Of a DNA stretch of 64,000 nt, positions 50,934-60,499 are shown in pieces. A program made the position numbers and the translations under genes. The notes beneath the pieces were generated by a model. That model saw nothing but the letters and a program-made list of their open reading frames with translations, had not been told where the DNA came from and ran no database searches. Origin of the DNA: Rhodococcus sp. X156 (GTDB lineage: Bacteria > Actinomycetota > Actinomycetes > Mycobacteriales > Mycobacteriaceae); the NCBI RefSeq assembly GCF_004006015.1, contig NZ_CP034766.1, positions 496,001 through 560,000 on the forward strand, read 5' to 3'. The first letter of the stretch is position 1. Each line of letters starts with the position of its first letter.

Positions 50934-52610
50934 ATGCCGGTGGAACGGCAGCAGGGGTCAGGTCCAGGGGTGGCGCAGCCAGCAGGAACGGGGGCGCCGT
51001 CGTTCGCGCGCGGACCCGACACGCCGGCGCTGCTGAGCACGACCATCGGCGCCAACCTCGCCGACACCGTGCGCAGGCACGGCAGCAGGGACGCCCTGGT
51101 GGACGTGCCCACCGGCCGACGGTGGAGCTACGACGAGCTGCACGCGGCGGTGCTGGAGCTGGCCGCCGGGATGCTGCGGGCCGGCGTCGCGGTGGGCGAC
51201 CGAGTCGGTATCTGGTCGCCCAACCGTCCGGAGTGGACGCTCGTCCAGTACGCCGCCGCCGAGGTCGGCGCGATCCTGGTCAACGTCAACCCCGCCTACC
51301 GGGTGCACGAGCTGGAGTACGTCCTCGACCAGGCCGGCATCCGCCTGGTGGTGGCCGCACCGCGCTTCCGCGCCGCCGACTACGCCGCCATGCTCGCTGA
51401 GGTGGCCCCACGGTGCGTGGCGCTGGAGCAGGTGGTGCTGCTAGACACCCCCGCGTGGGACTCGCTCGCCGCAGGCGGCCGGGACGACGCGGCCGTGGCA
51501 GCGGTGGCGGTGGGACTGCACCCGGACGACCCGATCAACATCCAGTACACCTCCGGCACCACCGGCTTCCCCAAGGGCGCCACGCTCAGCCACCGCAACA
51601 TCCTCAACAACGGCTACCTGGTGGGCGAGCTCTGCCACTACAGCGAGCGGGACCGGGTCTGCATCCCGGTGCCCTTCTACCACTGCTTCGGGATGGTGAT
51701 GGGCAACCTGGCCTGCACCAGCCACGGGGCGGCGATGGTGATCCCCGCGGAGGGCTTCGACCCCGCCGCGACCCTCGCCGCGGTGGCCGCGGAGCGGTGC
51801 ACCAGCCTCTACGGGGTGCCGACGATGTTCATCGCCGAGCTGGCCCTGCCCGACTTCGCCGCGCACGACCTGTCCTCGCTGCGCACCGGCATCATGGCCG
51901 GCTCGCCCTGCCCGGCCGAGGTGATGCGCCAGGTGATCGATCGGATGCACATGGCCGAGGTGTCCATCTGCTACGGTATGACCGAGACCTCCCCGGTGTC
52001 CACCCAGACCCGCTCCGACGACTCCCTGCAGCGGCGGGTGCAGACGGTGGGGCGGGTGGGCCCGCACCTGCAGGTGCAGGTGGTCGACCCCGCCACCGGC
52101 GACGTGCTGCCCCGCGGGGAGACCGGCGAGCTGTGCACCCGCGGCTACAGCGTGATGCTCGGCTACTGGGACGACCCGGCTCGCACGGCCGAGGCGGTGG
52201 ACGAGCAGGGCTGGATGCACACCGGCGACCTGGCGGTGATGGACGACGACGGCTACCTGCAGATCACCGGCCGCATCAAGGACATGGTGATCCGCGGCGG
52301 GGAGAACGTGTACCCGCGCGAGGTGGAGGAGTTCCTGCACACCCACCCCGACATCCGCGACGCCCAGGTGATCGGCGTGCCCGACGAGCGCTACGGCGAG
52401 GAGCTGATGGTGTGGGTGCAGCTGCGCACCGGCGCACCCGAGCTCACCGCGGAGAGCGTGCGGGAGTTCTGCAGCGGACACCTGGCCCACTACAAGATCC
52501 CCCGCTACGTGCACGTGGTGGAGGAGTTCCCGATGACCGTCACCGGCAAGGTGCGCAAGGTCGAGATGCGCGAGCAGTCCGCCGTGCTGCTGGGGCGCGC
52601 CGGCTCGTGA
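50934..52610 (+). CDS. Acyl-CoA ligase / AMP-binding enzyme
   Basis: A 558-residue adenylate-forming enzyme that activates a fatty or other carboxylic acid with ATP and CoA. Core motifs are [16 protein letters not shown] (phosphate loop), YGMTETSP and [19 protein letters not shown]. The hinge is [23 protein letters not shown] and the C-terminal catalytic Lys is in [10 protein letters not shown]. The overall form is that of medium/long-chain acyl-CoA synthetases. The ATG at 50934 has purines immediately before it; a GTG near 50969 is a good alternative. Expression may be governed by the upstream leader and terminator. Confidence 0.9.
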   Translation: MPVERQQGSGPGVAQPAGTGAPSFARGPDTPALLSTTIGANLADTVRRHGSRDALVDVPTGRRWSYDELHAAVLELAAGMLRAGVAVGDRVGIWSPNRPEWTLVQYAAAEVGAILVNVNPAYRVHELEYVLDQAGIRLVVAAPRFRAADYAAMLAEVAPRCVALEQVVLLDTPAWDSLAAGGRDDAAVAAVAVGLHPDDPINIQYTSGTTGFPKGATLSHRNILNNGYLVGELCHYSERDRVCIPVPFYHCFGMVMGNLACTSHGAAMVIPAEGFDPAATLAAVAAERCTSLYGVPTMFIAELALPDFAAHDLSSLRTGIMAGSPCPAEVMRQVIDRMHMAEVSICYGMTETSPVSTQTRSDDSLQRRVQTVGRVGPHLQVQVVDPATGDVLPRGETGELCTRGYSVMLGYWDDPARTAEAVDEQGWMHTGDLAVMDDDGYLQITGRIKDMVIRGGENVYPREVEEFLHTHPDIRDAQVIGVPDERYGEELMVWVQLRTGAPELTAESVREFCSGHLAHYKIPRYVHVVEEFPMTVTGKVRKVEMREQSAVLLGRAGS

Positions 52611-52619
52611 GGGCGGGCC

Positions 52620-52844
52620 TCAGCGGGTGCGGCGGCCCTCGCGGAAGGCGGAGAACACGCAGAGGAACAGGCCCACCGGCACCAGCATGCCGATCAGGTA
52701 CAGCGCCAGCGGCGGGTCGACGTCGGCGACCGGCCGGCTCAGGAAGATGGCGAGGACGCCCAGCACCCCCAGCGCGAACAGGACGAGGCCGGTGGTGAAC
52801 AGGCGGGAGCGGCCGTGGGTGGTGCCGGCGGGGGTGGGAGACAC
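52620..52844 (-). CDS. Small two-helix membrane protein
   Basis: A 74-residue protein with two hydrophobic helices (FTTGLVLFALGVLGVLAIFL and LALYLIGMLVPVGLFLCVFSA) joined by SRPVADVDPP, and an Arg-rich C-terminus. No named family is recognised. Such proteins beside cspB recur in actinomycetes. The GTG start is preceded by no clear ribosome site. It converges with the ligase gene, nine bases apart. Confidence 0.65.
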   Translation of the reverse strand: MSPTPAGTTHGRSRLFTTGLVLFALGVLGVLAIFLSRPVADVDPPLALYLIGMLVPVGLFLCVFSAFREGRRTR

Positions 52845-52898
52845 GCGCCCACGGTAGCGCGACCGGTTGATGGTGGTGCCGCCGCGGGCCTGGGCCGG

Positions 52899-52942
52899 TA
52901 TCCTGGACCGAACGCGCCCTAGTCGGACAAGGGGCGCGTTCG
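52899..52942 (+). promoter_or_regulatory. cspB promoter and 5'-terminal hairpin
   Basis: TATCCT (52899-52904) is a -10 candidate. Just downstream, CGAACGCGCCC (52909-52919) and its exact complement (52932-52942) form an 11-pair hairpin that would sit at the very 5' end of the message, about 55 bases before the start codon. Structured leaders are common for cold-shock genes. Confidence 0.5.
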
Positions 52943-52997
52943 TCGTGCTAGAGGTGCGACCCAGGAGTTGCGACCGAATGATGGACAGGTGAGCAGG

Positions 52998-53402
52998 GTG
53001 CCAACCGGCAAGGTGAAGTGGTACGACGCGGAGAAGGGCTTCGGCTTTCTCTCCCAGGAGCAGGGCGAGGACGTCTACGTCCGCTCGTCCGCGCTGCCCG
53101 AGGGCGTCGAGTCGCTGAAGGCAGGCCAGAAGGTGGAGTTCGGCATGGCCTCGGGTCGGCGCGGACCCCAGGCGCTCAGCCTGAAGATCGTCGAGCCCAC
53201 GCCGTCGATCAAGCAGCAGGCCCCGGCAGCCTCGGCGAAGCGGCACACGCCGGACGAGCTGCACGGGATGGTCGAGGACATGATCACGATGCTCGAGGCC
53301 ACCGTGCAGCCCAGCCTGCGCAAGGGGCGCTACCCCGACCGCAAGACGGCGCACCGCATCTCCGAGGTGGTCCGGGCGGTGGCGCGCGAGCTGGACAGCT
53401 AG
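52998..53402 (+). CDS. cspB: Cold-shock-domain protein CspB
   Basis: A 134-residue protein. Residues 1-68 are a cold-shock domain with the RNA-binding motifs [17 protein letters not shown] and DVYVRSSAL. The remaining half is an actinobacterial extension ([20 protein letters not shown]...[14 protein letters not shown]). Double length and context match M. tuberculosis cspB (Rv0871). It acts as an RNA chaperone. GTG 52989 is an alternative start. Its TAG shares a CTAG with the stop of the convergent gene. Confidence 0.92.
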   Translation: MPTGKVKWYDAEKGFGFLSQEQGEDVYVRSSALPEGVESLKAGQKVEFGMASGRRGPQALSLKIVEPTPSIKQQAPAASAKRHTPDELHGMVEDMITMLEATVQPSLRKGRYPDRKTAHRISEVVRAVARELDS

Positions 53403-53881
53403 CTCGCCGAGACCGGCGTGGGGTCGGTCCGCACCGACCACGTCGCGCGGGCGATCGGGTTGCCGTCCGCGTCAGTGGCCCCGGACGGCAGCTGGACCTC
53501 CACGCCGGTCAGCTGGGCCGACGGGTCGGGCGGGGTCACCGTCACGGCCAGTCGCTCGCCGGGCCGGAAGTACTGCTGGGTGATCTCGTCCGCACCGGCC
53601 GGCGTGCGGTAGGTGGTCAGCAGCCGCCAGGGCGCGTCACCGATGTCGGTGGGCAGCGACACCTGCAGCGGGGAGCCCACCCGCACCGGGAGCTCGGCGG
53701 TGCTGCCGGTGCGGCACTCGGTGAAGTCCAGCGAGCAGTAGGTGGTGGGGCCGGTGGCCACCGTGTCGCCGTCGGCGAAGAAGGTGATCTCGGGCAGGTG
53801 CGGGTCTGACGAGCAGCCTGCGGCCACCACCGCCAGCACTCCTAGCCCTGCCGCGACCAGCCGTCCGTTGCGTGTCAGCAC
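53399..53881 (-). CDS. DUF2771-type lipoprotein, Rv0875c-like
   Basis: A 160-residue exported protein. The signal peptide ([16 protein letters not shown]) ends in a lipobox. The mature part contains the family segment [19 protein letters not shown] and a second pair of cysteines. The role is unknown. It converges with cspB: their stop codons share the four bases CTAG, so the coding regions overlap and no terminator exists between them. It lies downstream of the MFS gene on the same strand, 21 bases apart, as in M. tuberculosis. Confidence 0.82.
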   Translation of the reverse strand: MLTRNGRLVAAGLGVLAVVAAGCSSDPHLPEITFFADGDTVATGPTTYCSLDFTECRTGSTAELPVRVGSPLQVSLPTDIGDAPWRLLTTYRTPAGADEITQQYFRPGERLAVTVTPPDPSAQLTGVEVQLPSGATDADGNPIARATWSVRTDPTPVSAS

Positions 53882-53902
53882 CGCTTGAGGATAGGGGAGC
53901 GC

Positions 53903-55801
53903 TCAGGCCACCGATGCAGCAGTCGGGGTGCGGCTGGGACGGTCGCCACCGAGTCCCGGCAGCAGGGTGCGGCCGTTGCGGGTGAGGGCAGCCTGCGTGG
54001 TGCCCAGCGCCAGCAGCACGGAGATGACGGTGAAGCCCACCCAGTAGTTGGGCGGCAGCAGCACGCCGAGCGCGCCGCCGAGCACCCAGGACAGCTGCAG
54101 CACGGTCTCCGAGCGACCGAACGCCGAGGCGCGGGCCTCCTCGGGCAGGTCGCGCTGCATGGTGGCGTCCAGGGACACCTTGGCCAGCGCGCTGCCCGTC
54201 GCTCCCACCAGGGTGGCCAGCGCGGCGGTGGGCAGGCCGGGGAGCAGCGCAGCCACCACGCACATGGCCAGCGTCGCCGACGCGCACCAGATGATCACCA
54301 CGTCCGGCTTGCCCAGCGTCATCCGTGCCCCGATGGCGTTGCCGAGGAAGTTGCCCAGCCCGGCGCCGGCGCCCACCGCGCCCAGGGTGGTCGCGTACAT
54401 CAGCCCGCCCTCGGCGGTGGCCTTGGCCACGAAGGCGATGTACAGGGTGATGAACCCGGTGAGCACCCTGGTGCTGCCGGTGCCCCACAGGCTGGCCAGC
54501 ACCAGGCTGCTCAGCGGCTGCTTGGCCGCCTTGCCCTGGCGCTTGGGCGAGCGTTCCGCGCGCTCGTCGGCGTGGGTGTAGACGAGCGAGGTGCGCACCT
54601 CGCCCTCGGTGACCTCCACCCACTTGGGTATCCGCATGCACAGCCAGGCGCCGACGAGCATGACCGCGGCGCTGAACCACAGGGCTCCGCCCGAGCCGAA
54701 CACGCTGGCCCAGGCCCCGGCGATGCCGCCCACCACGATGGTGCCGACCAGGCCGAACACGGTGAGCCGCGAGTTGCTCTTGACCAGGCTGATGCCGGGT
54801 GGCAGCACCCTGGGCATGACGGAGGACTTGAGCACCCCGAAGGACTTGCTGAACACCAGCACGCCCAGCGCCGCGGGGTAGAGCTGCCAGCTGTTGAAGT
54901 TCAGCGCCATGATCACCGCGAGCACGGCGCGGCCGACGAACGAGCCGGCCAGCGCCAGCCGTCGGCCCCGCTGGATGCGGTCCAGCGCCGGGCCGATCAG
55001 CGGTGCGATCACCGCGAACGGGGCCACCGTGATGAGCAGGTACAGCGCCACCTTGCCCTTGCTCTCCCCGGTGGCGGCGGCGAAGAACAGGGTGTTGGCC
55101 AGCGCGACGGCGATCGCCGCGTCCGAGGCGTAGTTGGCCATGGAGGCGTAGGTCAGCGAGGTGAGCCCGGACTTGTCCGCGCCGTCGGCGCTGGCGGCGC
55201 GGTGGAACTGCCGGATGCCGTCGCGGGTGAGCTGCTTGCTGCGCATGGCCGCCACCCGGGTGACGGTGAGCTTGCGTGGCGCCTGGCGGGTGGTGGCGCG
55301 GCCGACCGGGCTCTCGAGCTCGCGGGTGGCGACGTCCTCCGGCGCCAGCCGCGGGGTCGGCGGGGCCTGCAGGGGGTAGCGCTCCGTGGGCGGCTCGTCG
55401 TGCCCGTTGTGCCCGTCGTCTCCGTGCCCGTGGCCGGGGTGGTGCTCGGGCAGCGGTGCCGGCGGGCGGTAGCCGGTCGGGGCGGGCAGCTCCGTCGCCA
55501 CGCCGTGCGGCGTCACCTCGCTGGGCGCCAGGTTCCCCGGCGCGGGGTGGGCAGGTGCCGGGAACAGCGGCGCCACGCCCGCGGTGGGTTCCGGCTGCGC
55601 GGTGGGTTCCGGCTGTGGGGTGCGGTCGGGGCGGGCCTGTGGGCGGCGGATGCCCATCCGGGCGCGCCGGCGCGGGTTCAGGGGCACGGTGGCGTCGGCC
55701 GGCTCGGTGCCGCCGGCAGCGGACTGCTTGCGGCCGGCGCTCCAGCCACGCCGTGCCTGTGCGCCACCACGAGAGGCAGTGTCATCACCATGAGCAGTCA
55801 C
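53903..55801 (-). CDS. MFS-type transporter with long cytoplasmic N-terminus, Rv0876c-like
   Basis: A 632-residue protein. The first 210 residues are hydrophilic, rich in Pro, Arg, His and Glu, with a QPEPTA repeat. About a dozen membrane segments follow, from ASMANYASDAAIAVALANTLFF onward. The later segments (LIGPALDRIQRGRR) fit the MFS loop between helices 2 and 3. Gene order and length match Rv0876c. The substrate is unknown. The GTG start is assumed. The N-terminal extension is longer than is usual for transporters. Confidence 0.82.
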   Translation of the reverse strand: MTAHGDDTASRGGAQARRGWSAGRKQSAAGGTEPADATVPLNPRRRARMGIRRPQARPDRTPQPEPTAQPEPTAGVAPLFPAPAHPAPGNLAPSEVTPHGVATELPAPTGYRPPAPLPEHHPGHGHGDDGHNGHDEPPTERYPLQAPPTPRLAPEDVATRELESPVGRATTRQAPRKLTVTRVAAMRSKQLTRDGIRQFHRAASADGADKSGLTSLTYASMANYASDAAIAVALANTLFFAAATGESKGKVALYLLITVAPFAVIAPLIGPALDRIQRGRRLALAGSFVGRAVLAVIMALNFNSWQLYPAALGVLVFSKSFGVLKSSVMPRVLPPGISLVKSNSRLTVFGLVGTIVVGGIAGAWASVFGSGGALWFSAAVMLVGAWLCMRIPKWVEVTEGEVRTSLVYTHADERAERSPKRQGKAAKQPLSSLVLASLWGTGSTRVLTGFITLYIAFVAKATAEGGLMYATTLGAVGAGAGLGNFLGNAIGARMTLGKPDVVIIWCASATLAMCVVAALLPGLPTAALATLVGATGSALAKVSLDATMQRDLPEEARASAFGRSETVLQLSWVLGGALGVLLPPNYWVGFTVISVLLALGTTQAALTRNGRTLLPGLGGDRPSRTPTAASVA

Positions 55802-55858
55802 GAGGTTGATTCTGCCGCAACGGCGAACGCCTGGCGCGAGCCCAGGGGGGTGCGCCGC

Positions 55859-56680
55859 TCAGGGCGCGTCGGCAACTGGGACGAAACGGACTTCGTACGT
55901 CGTGGGCCACAGCTTTCCGGTGATCAGGAAGCGATCTCCCACAGCGGCGATGCCGTTCAGCACGTCGGCGCCGGGTGCCTGGGAGCGGTCGAGCAGCCCC
56001 GCGGCGTCCACCACGGCGGTCACCGTGCCGGTCGCGGGATCGATCTGCACGATCCGGTCGGTCTGCCAGACGTTGGCCCACACGGCCCCGGCCACGCACT
56101 CCAGCTCGTTGAGCTGGGTGAGCGGCGCCCCCTGCAGCCGCACCGACACCGACCCGGTGGGGGCGAAGGTGGTGGGGTCGCGGAAGGTGAGCGTGTCGGT
56201 GCCGTCGCTCATCACCAGCACGCCGCCCGGGTGGCCGTCCTGGTGGCACAGGCCCCAGCCTTCCCCGGTGTAGCTGGCCCGGCCCGTCTCGGCCAGCGTC
56301 GTGGCGTCCCGGCGCAGGGCCACCCCGTCCTGCCAGGTCAGCTGCCAGACGGTGTCGCCCACCACGGTGAGGCCCTCGCCGAACAGGTCGGCCGGCAGGG
56401 CGGCGGAGGCCAGCTCGGTGCCGGTGGCCAGGTCGCTGCGGGTCACCCGGGAGCGGCCGGTGAGCCCGGTCCCCTCGTAGAGCTGGCCGCCGGCCACCTC
56501 CAGGCCCTGGGTGAACGCCGACGGGTCGTGCGCCCGGGTGCTGAGCACCTCGACGCGCAGCTGCTCGGGGGCCGGCCCCGCGCCGCCGGCAGCGAGCTGG
56601 TCGGGTGCTGAGCCGGCGCACCCGGCCACCGTGAGCAGCAGGCAACACACGGCCACGACGGTGCGCAGCGAGCTGGACAT
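55859..56680 (-). CDS. Glutaminyl-peptide cyclotransferase-like lipoprotein
   Basis: A 273-residue exported beta-propeller protein of the plant/bacterial glutamine cyclotransferase family, which forms pyroglutamate at peptide N-termini. The lipobox is LLLTVAGC. Family motifs are HDPSAFTQGLEVAGGQLYEGTGLTGRS, LNELECVAGAVWANVWQTD and DVLNGIA, with the catalytic Glu region present. The ATG at 56680 starts the signal peptide exactly. It is divergent from the DUF3027 gene and otherwise alone on its strand. Confidence 0.88.
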   Translation of the reverse strand: MSSSLRTVVAVCCLLLTVAGCAGSAPDQLAAGGAGPAPEQLRVEVLSTRAHDPSAFTQGLEVAGGQLYEGTGLTGRSRVTRSDLATGTELASAALPADLFGEGLTVVGDTVWQLTWQDGVALRRDATTLAETGRASYTGEGWGLCHQDGHPGGVLVMSDGTDTLTFRDPTTFAPTGSVSVRLQGAPLTQLNELECVAGAVWANVWQTDRIVQIDPATGTVTAVVDAAGLLDRSQAPGADVLNGIAAVGDRFLITGKLWPTTYEVRFVPVADAP

Positions 56681-56729
56681 CGCCTCATCATGCCGGTCCG
56701 GGATCGGTCGTGCGGAGGAGGTTGAGACG

Positions 56730-57698
56730 ATGCGGCACAATTGGGGTGTGAGCAGCACCAGCACCATCCCTGACCCGAGCTCCGTCGACCAGCAGCACGC
56801 GTCGCCGCAGGCGGCCGACGAGCAGCCGGTGCGTGCCGTGCTCGCCGCGGCCGTCGAGCTGGCCAGGGCCGCAGCCGTGGAGCTCGACGAGGGCGAGGTC
56901 GGTGCGCACCTGGGGGTGCACGCCGAGCCGGACAGCGAGGGCTGCGCCGCCACCCACCGCTTCGCCGCCGAGCTGAAGGGCTACCGCGGCTGGGAGTGGG
57001 CCGTGGTGGTGGCCGCCGCGCCGGACTCCGACCACGTCACCATCAGCGAGATCGTGCTGCTGCCCGGCCCGGACGCCCTGGTCTCCCCGGAGTGGCTGCC
57101 GTGGGAGGAGCGCATCCAGGCCGGTGACCTGGGCAGCGGCGACCTGCTGCCCCCGCCGGAGAACGACCCGCGCCTGGTGCCGGGCTACCTCTACAGCGAC
57201 GACCCCGCGGTGGAGGCGCTGGCCACCGAGGTGGGGCTCGGCCGCCGCCAGGTGATGAGCCTGGAGGGCCGGCTGGACGCGGCGGAGCGCTGGTACGACG
57301 GCCCGCACGGTCCCGGCGCCGCCGTGGTCCCGCTGCACTGCGGCACCTGTGGCTACTACCTTCCCGTCGCCGGCTCGCTGGGGGCAGCGTTCGGGGTGTG
57401 CGGCAACGAGATGTCCGCCGACGGCCAGGTGGTGCACGCGGAGTTCGGCTGTGGCGCGCACTCCGACACCGTGGTGGTCGACCTCTCGCCCACCCCGGTC
57501 TCGGAGGTGGTCTACGACGACTCCGCCCTGGAGCTGGTGGACGTGCCCACCCGCCCCGCCGGTGACAGCCCAGTACCGGACAGCCCAGTGTCGGACAGCC
57601 CAGTGCCGGACGCCGCAGCACCCGAGGCCGGGGCTGCCCAGCCGTCCGAGGAGACCACCCCGACGCCGGAGCCTGACTCGGCGTCGCGGGGCGAGTGA
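56730..57698 (+). CDS. DUF3027 protein, Rv0877-like
   Basis: A 322-residue protein of the actinobacterial DUF3027 family. The core runs to about residue 260 and includes THRFAAELKGYRGWEWAVVV, WLPWEERIQAGDLGSGDLLPP and a Cys-rich segment CGTCGYYLPVAGSLGAAFGVCGN that may bind metal. The tail is acidic and repetitive. The ATG at 56730 is chosen because GGAGGAGG lies eight bases upstream; GTG 56748 is weaker. The stop overlaps the sacsin-like gene, making an operon. The function is unknown. Confidence 0.88.
   Translation: MRHNWGVSSTSTIPDPSSVDQQHASPQAADEQPVRAVLAAAVELARAAAVELDEGEVGAHLGVHAEPDSEGCAATHRFAAELKGYRGWEWAVVVAAAPDSDHVTISEIVLLPGPDALVSPEWLPWEERIQAGDLGSGDLLPPPENDPRLVPGYLYSDDPAVEALATEVGLGRRQVMSLEGRLDAAERWYDGPHGPGAAVVPLHCGTCGYYLPVAGSLGAAFGVCGNEMSADGQVVHAEFGCGAHSDTVVVDLSPTPVSEVVYDDSALELVDVPTRPAGDSPVPDSPVSDSPVPDAAAPEAGAAQPSEETTPTPEPDSASRGE
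57564..57608 (+). repeat. Three 15-base DSPVP-coding repeats
   Basis: GACAGCCCAGTRYCG is repeated head to tail at 57564, 57579 and 57594 in the tail of the DUF3027 gene, giving DSPVPDSPVSDSPVP. It is length-variable by nature. Confidence 0.85.
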
Positions 57699-60499
57699 GC
57701 CCCCGGAGCACTCCGGAACCAGCAGTGTCGGCCGACGACCCGTTCGGTCTGGCTGAGCTGCGGGCCGCGGTGCTGCAGGCCTGGCGCCGCTCACCCACCC
57801 GGCTGCGCGAGGACACGGCCACCGAGGCCGACCTGGTGCGCGGGGGGTACCGCGACCGGGTGCTCACCGAGCTGGCGCAGAACGCCGCCGACGCGGCGGC
57901 GCGGGCCGGGGTGCCCGGTGAGCTGACCGTCCGCCTCGTCGATGGCGAGCTGCGGGTGGCCAACACCGGACAGCCGCTGGAGCTCTCCGGCGTGCAGGCG
58001 CTGGCGGCCCTGCGGGCCTCGGGCAAGACCAGCGGGGTGGGACGCTACGGCGTCGGCTTCACCGCGGTGCTCGCCGTCAGCGAGGAGCCGCGGCTGCTCT
58101 CCACCACCGGCTCGGTGGCGTTCTCCGCTGCCCGCACCCGTGCCGAGCTCGGGCTCACCGAGGTGCCGGTGCTCCGCCTGGCCTGGCCGGTGGCCGAGCA
58201 GCCGCCCGCCGGCGCCGCCACCGAGGTGGTGCTGCCGCTGCGCGAGGGCGTGGACGGCGCCGCCCTGCTCACCGACTTCCTGCTGCAGGCCCCGCAGCTG
58301 CTCCTGGCGCTGCCCGCGCTGCAGCGCATCTCGGTGGACGGTGAGGTGGTGCACCGCACCGAGCGCGAGCTCGGCCCCGGGCTGCGCGAGCTGACCGTCG
58401 GCTCGCAGCGCTGGTGGTGCGTCGATGCCGCCGCTCCTGCGGACGGTGCCGTGACCCCCGTGCGGTGGCTGGCCCGGCTGGGCGCGGACGGTGCGGTGGT
58501 CGCGCTGGGCGACGACGTGCTGCACGCCCCCACCGCCACCGACGAGGAGCTGTCGCTGCCCGCGATGCTCATCACCGACGTGCCGCTGCAGCCGGACCGG
58601 CGGCGGGTGCTGCCCGGCACCTCGCTGGGCCCGGTGGCCGGCACCTACCCGCGGCTGGTGGCCGCGGTGCCGCCGGAGCAGCGCACCCGGCTGGTGCCGC
58701 TGCCGGGCTTCCCCCGCAGCGCGGTGGACGCCCAGCTGCGCGAGGAGGTCGTGGCCGCGCTGCGCGACGCCGCGTGGCTGCCCGCCGCGCTGGCCGAGGA
58801 CGCTGGGCCGGACGGCGCGGCGCAGGAGAGTCCCCGCCGGCTGGTGGCACCCCGGGCCGCCCAGGTGCTCGACGTGGCGGGCCCGGAGCTGACCGCGCTG
58901 CTGGCCGACGTGCTGCCCGGGCTGCTCGACGCCGAGCTGTCCGCCGCCGTGCACGCCCCGGCGCTGGTCGCCCTCGGGGTGCCGCGCACCGGGCTGGCGA
59001 CGCTGGCCGAGGAGCTGTCCACAGTGCACCGCGAGCCAGGGTGGTGGCACCGTCTCTACGCCGCCCTGGAGCCGCTGGTGCTCGACCAGCGCGCCGCCGA
59101 CGAGCTGGCCGGCCTGCCGGTCCCGCTGGTGGACGGCCGCACCGTGCTGGGCCCGCGCAGCACCATCCTGGCCGAGGTGCCGCTGGCGGTGCCCGGCATC
59201 CGGGTGGTGCACCCCGACGCGGCGCACCCGCTGCTGCGCCGCCTCGGCGCCGTGCCCGCCGGACCCGGCGAGCTGCTGGCCGACGAGCTGCTGCAGGAGG
59301 TGGTCCGCGAGGCCGACCCGGACGACCCGCTGGCCGCCGCCGAGCTGGCCACCGCGGTGCTGGGTCTGGTGGACGCCGCCGGGGTGAGCCCGGGGGAGCA
59401 CCGCTGGCTCGGCGAGCTGCTGCTGCCCGACGTCGACGGTGAGCTGCGCCCGGCCGACGAGCTGCTGCTGCCCGACGCACCGCTGGCAGCGGTGCTGGCC
59501 GCCGATGCGCCGTTCACCACGGTCGCCCAGCGGGTGGTCGACGAGCACGGGCCCCGGCTGCTGCAGGCAGTGGGCGTGGGTCACGGCTTCGCCGTCCTCG
59601 CCGACGACGACCCTGCCGGGCCCGACCACGACCTGGACGACGAGCAGCGCTGGTGGGACGGCTGCGACCCCGAGCCGGCCACCGTGCTCGCCGTGCGCGA
59701 CCTCGACCTGGTGGACCCCGCACGGTGGGAGCAGGCGCTCACCCTGCTGTGCGCCGAGCCGGAGACGCTGGCCGCGCTGCGCCAGCCCGGCGGCTACACC
59801 GCCTGGTGGCTGCGCCGGCACGCCGAGCTCGACGGGGTGCCGCTGGAGTGCTGGCGCCACCACGACGACGCGACCTTCGCTGGTCTGCTGGACCCCGCGC
59901 CGCTGCCGGCGCTGCCCGCGGCGGTGCTGGCCGGCGCCGAGGTCACCTCCACCGAGCTGGCCGCGCTGCTGCTGCGGCGCCTGGCCGACTCCTCGCGGCA
60001 GCCCAGCGTGGCGGTGGTGGCCGGTGCCCACTCGGCCCTGGCCACGGCAGTGCGCACGGGGGCGGTGGAGCTGGACGAGCTGGACCCGCCGGAGCGGGTG
60101 CGCGCGCTCAGCGGCACGGTGGTCGACGGTGCCGGGGCCGCGGTGCTCGACCAGCCCTGGCTGGTGCAGGTGTGCCCGGCGGACACCGTGGTCCTGGGGC
60201 CGACCGGCGAGCTCGCCGCGGACCTGGCCGACGTCCTGGACCTGCCGCTGGCCTCCGAGCGCCACGCCGGCCACGTGCGCTCCGCCGGCCAGCCCCGCCC
60301 GTGGGCGAGCCTGGCCCCGGCCGTCCTGGCCTGCGCGGCCCTGGCAGTCCCGGTGCCCGAGGGAGTGGTGGTGCTGCACGAACAGCTGCGCGTGCAGGTG
60401 GGGGAGCAGACGCACCGGGTGGACTGGTGGGTGGACGACGCGGAGGTGCTGCACGCCCAGGACAGCGGCGTGGTGCACGCGCTGCTGCACTCCCGATGA
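57695..60499 (+). CDS. Sacsin-like GHKL ATPase-domain protein
   Basis: A 934-residue protein with an N-terminal Hsp90/sacsin-type ATP-binding domain. The N-box is RVLTELAQNAADAAARAG (residues about 55-72). The next motif is VANTGQPLE, where the usual Asp-x-Gly has Asn. The glycine-rich lid is GKTSGVGRYGVGFTAVL. The remaining 700 residues are Leu/Ala/Glu-rich without a named domain. Sacsin-type proteins are thought to be chaperones or nucleic-acid-associated ATPases; the role in bacteria is not established. The GTG overlaps the DUF3027 stop, and the PAP2 gene overlaps its end. Confidence 0.82.
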   Translation: MSPRSTPEPAVSADDPFGLAELRAAVLQAWRRSPTRLREDTATEADLVRGGYRDRVLTELAQNAADAAARAGVPGELTVRLVDGELRVANTGQPLELSGVQALAALRASGKTSGVGRYGVGFTAVLAVSEEPRLLSTTGSVAFSAARTRAELGLTEVPVLRLAWPVAEQPPAGAATEVVLPLREGVDGAALLTDFLLQAPQLLLALPALQRISVDGEVVHRTERELGPGLRELTVGSQRWWCVDAAAPADGAVTPVRWLARLGADGAVVALGDDVLHAPTATDEELSLPAMLITDVPLQPDRRRVLPGTSLGPVAGTYPRLVAAVPPEQRTRLVPLPGFPRSAVDAQLREEVVAALRDAAWLPAALAEDAGPDGAAQESPRRLVAPRAAQVLDVAGPELTALLADVLPGLLDAELSAAVHAPALVALGVPRTGLATLAEELSTVHREPGWWHRLYAALEPLVLDQRAADELAGLPVPLVDGRTVLGPRSTILAEVPLAVPGIRVVHPDAAHPLLRRLGAVPAGPGELLADELLQEVVREADPDDPLAAAELATAVLGLVDAAGVSPGEHRWLGELLLPDVDGELRPADELLLPDAPLAAVLAADAPFTTVAQRVVDEHGPRLLQAVGVGHGFAVLADDDPAGPDHDLDDEQRWWDGCDPEPATVLAVRDLDLVDPARWEQALTLLCAEPETLAALRQPGGYTAWWLRRHAELDGVPLECWRHHDDATFAGLLDPAPLPALPAAVLAGAEVTSTELAALLLRRLADSSRQPSVAVVAGAHSALATAVRTGAVELDELDPPERVRALSGTVVDGAGAAVLDQPWLVQVCPADTVVLGPTGELAADLADVLDLPLASERHAGHVRSAGQPRPWASLAPAVLACAALAVPVPEGVVVLHEQLRVQVGEQTHRVDWWVDDAEVLHAQDSGVVHALLHSR

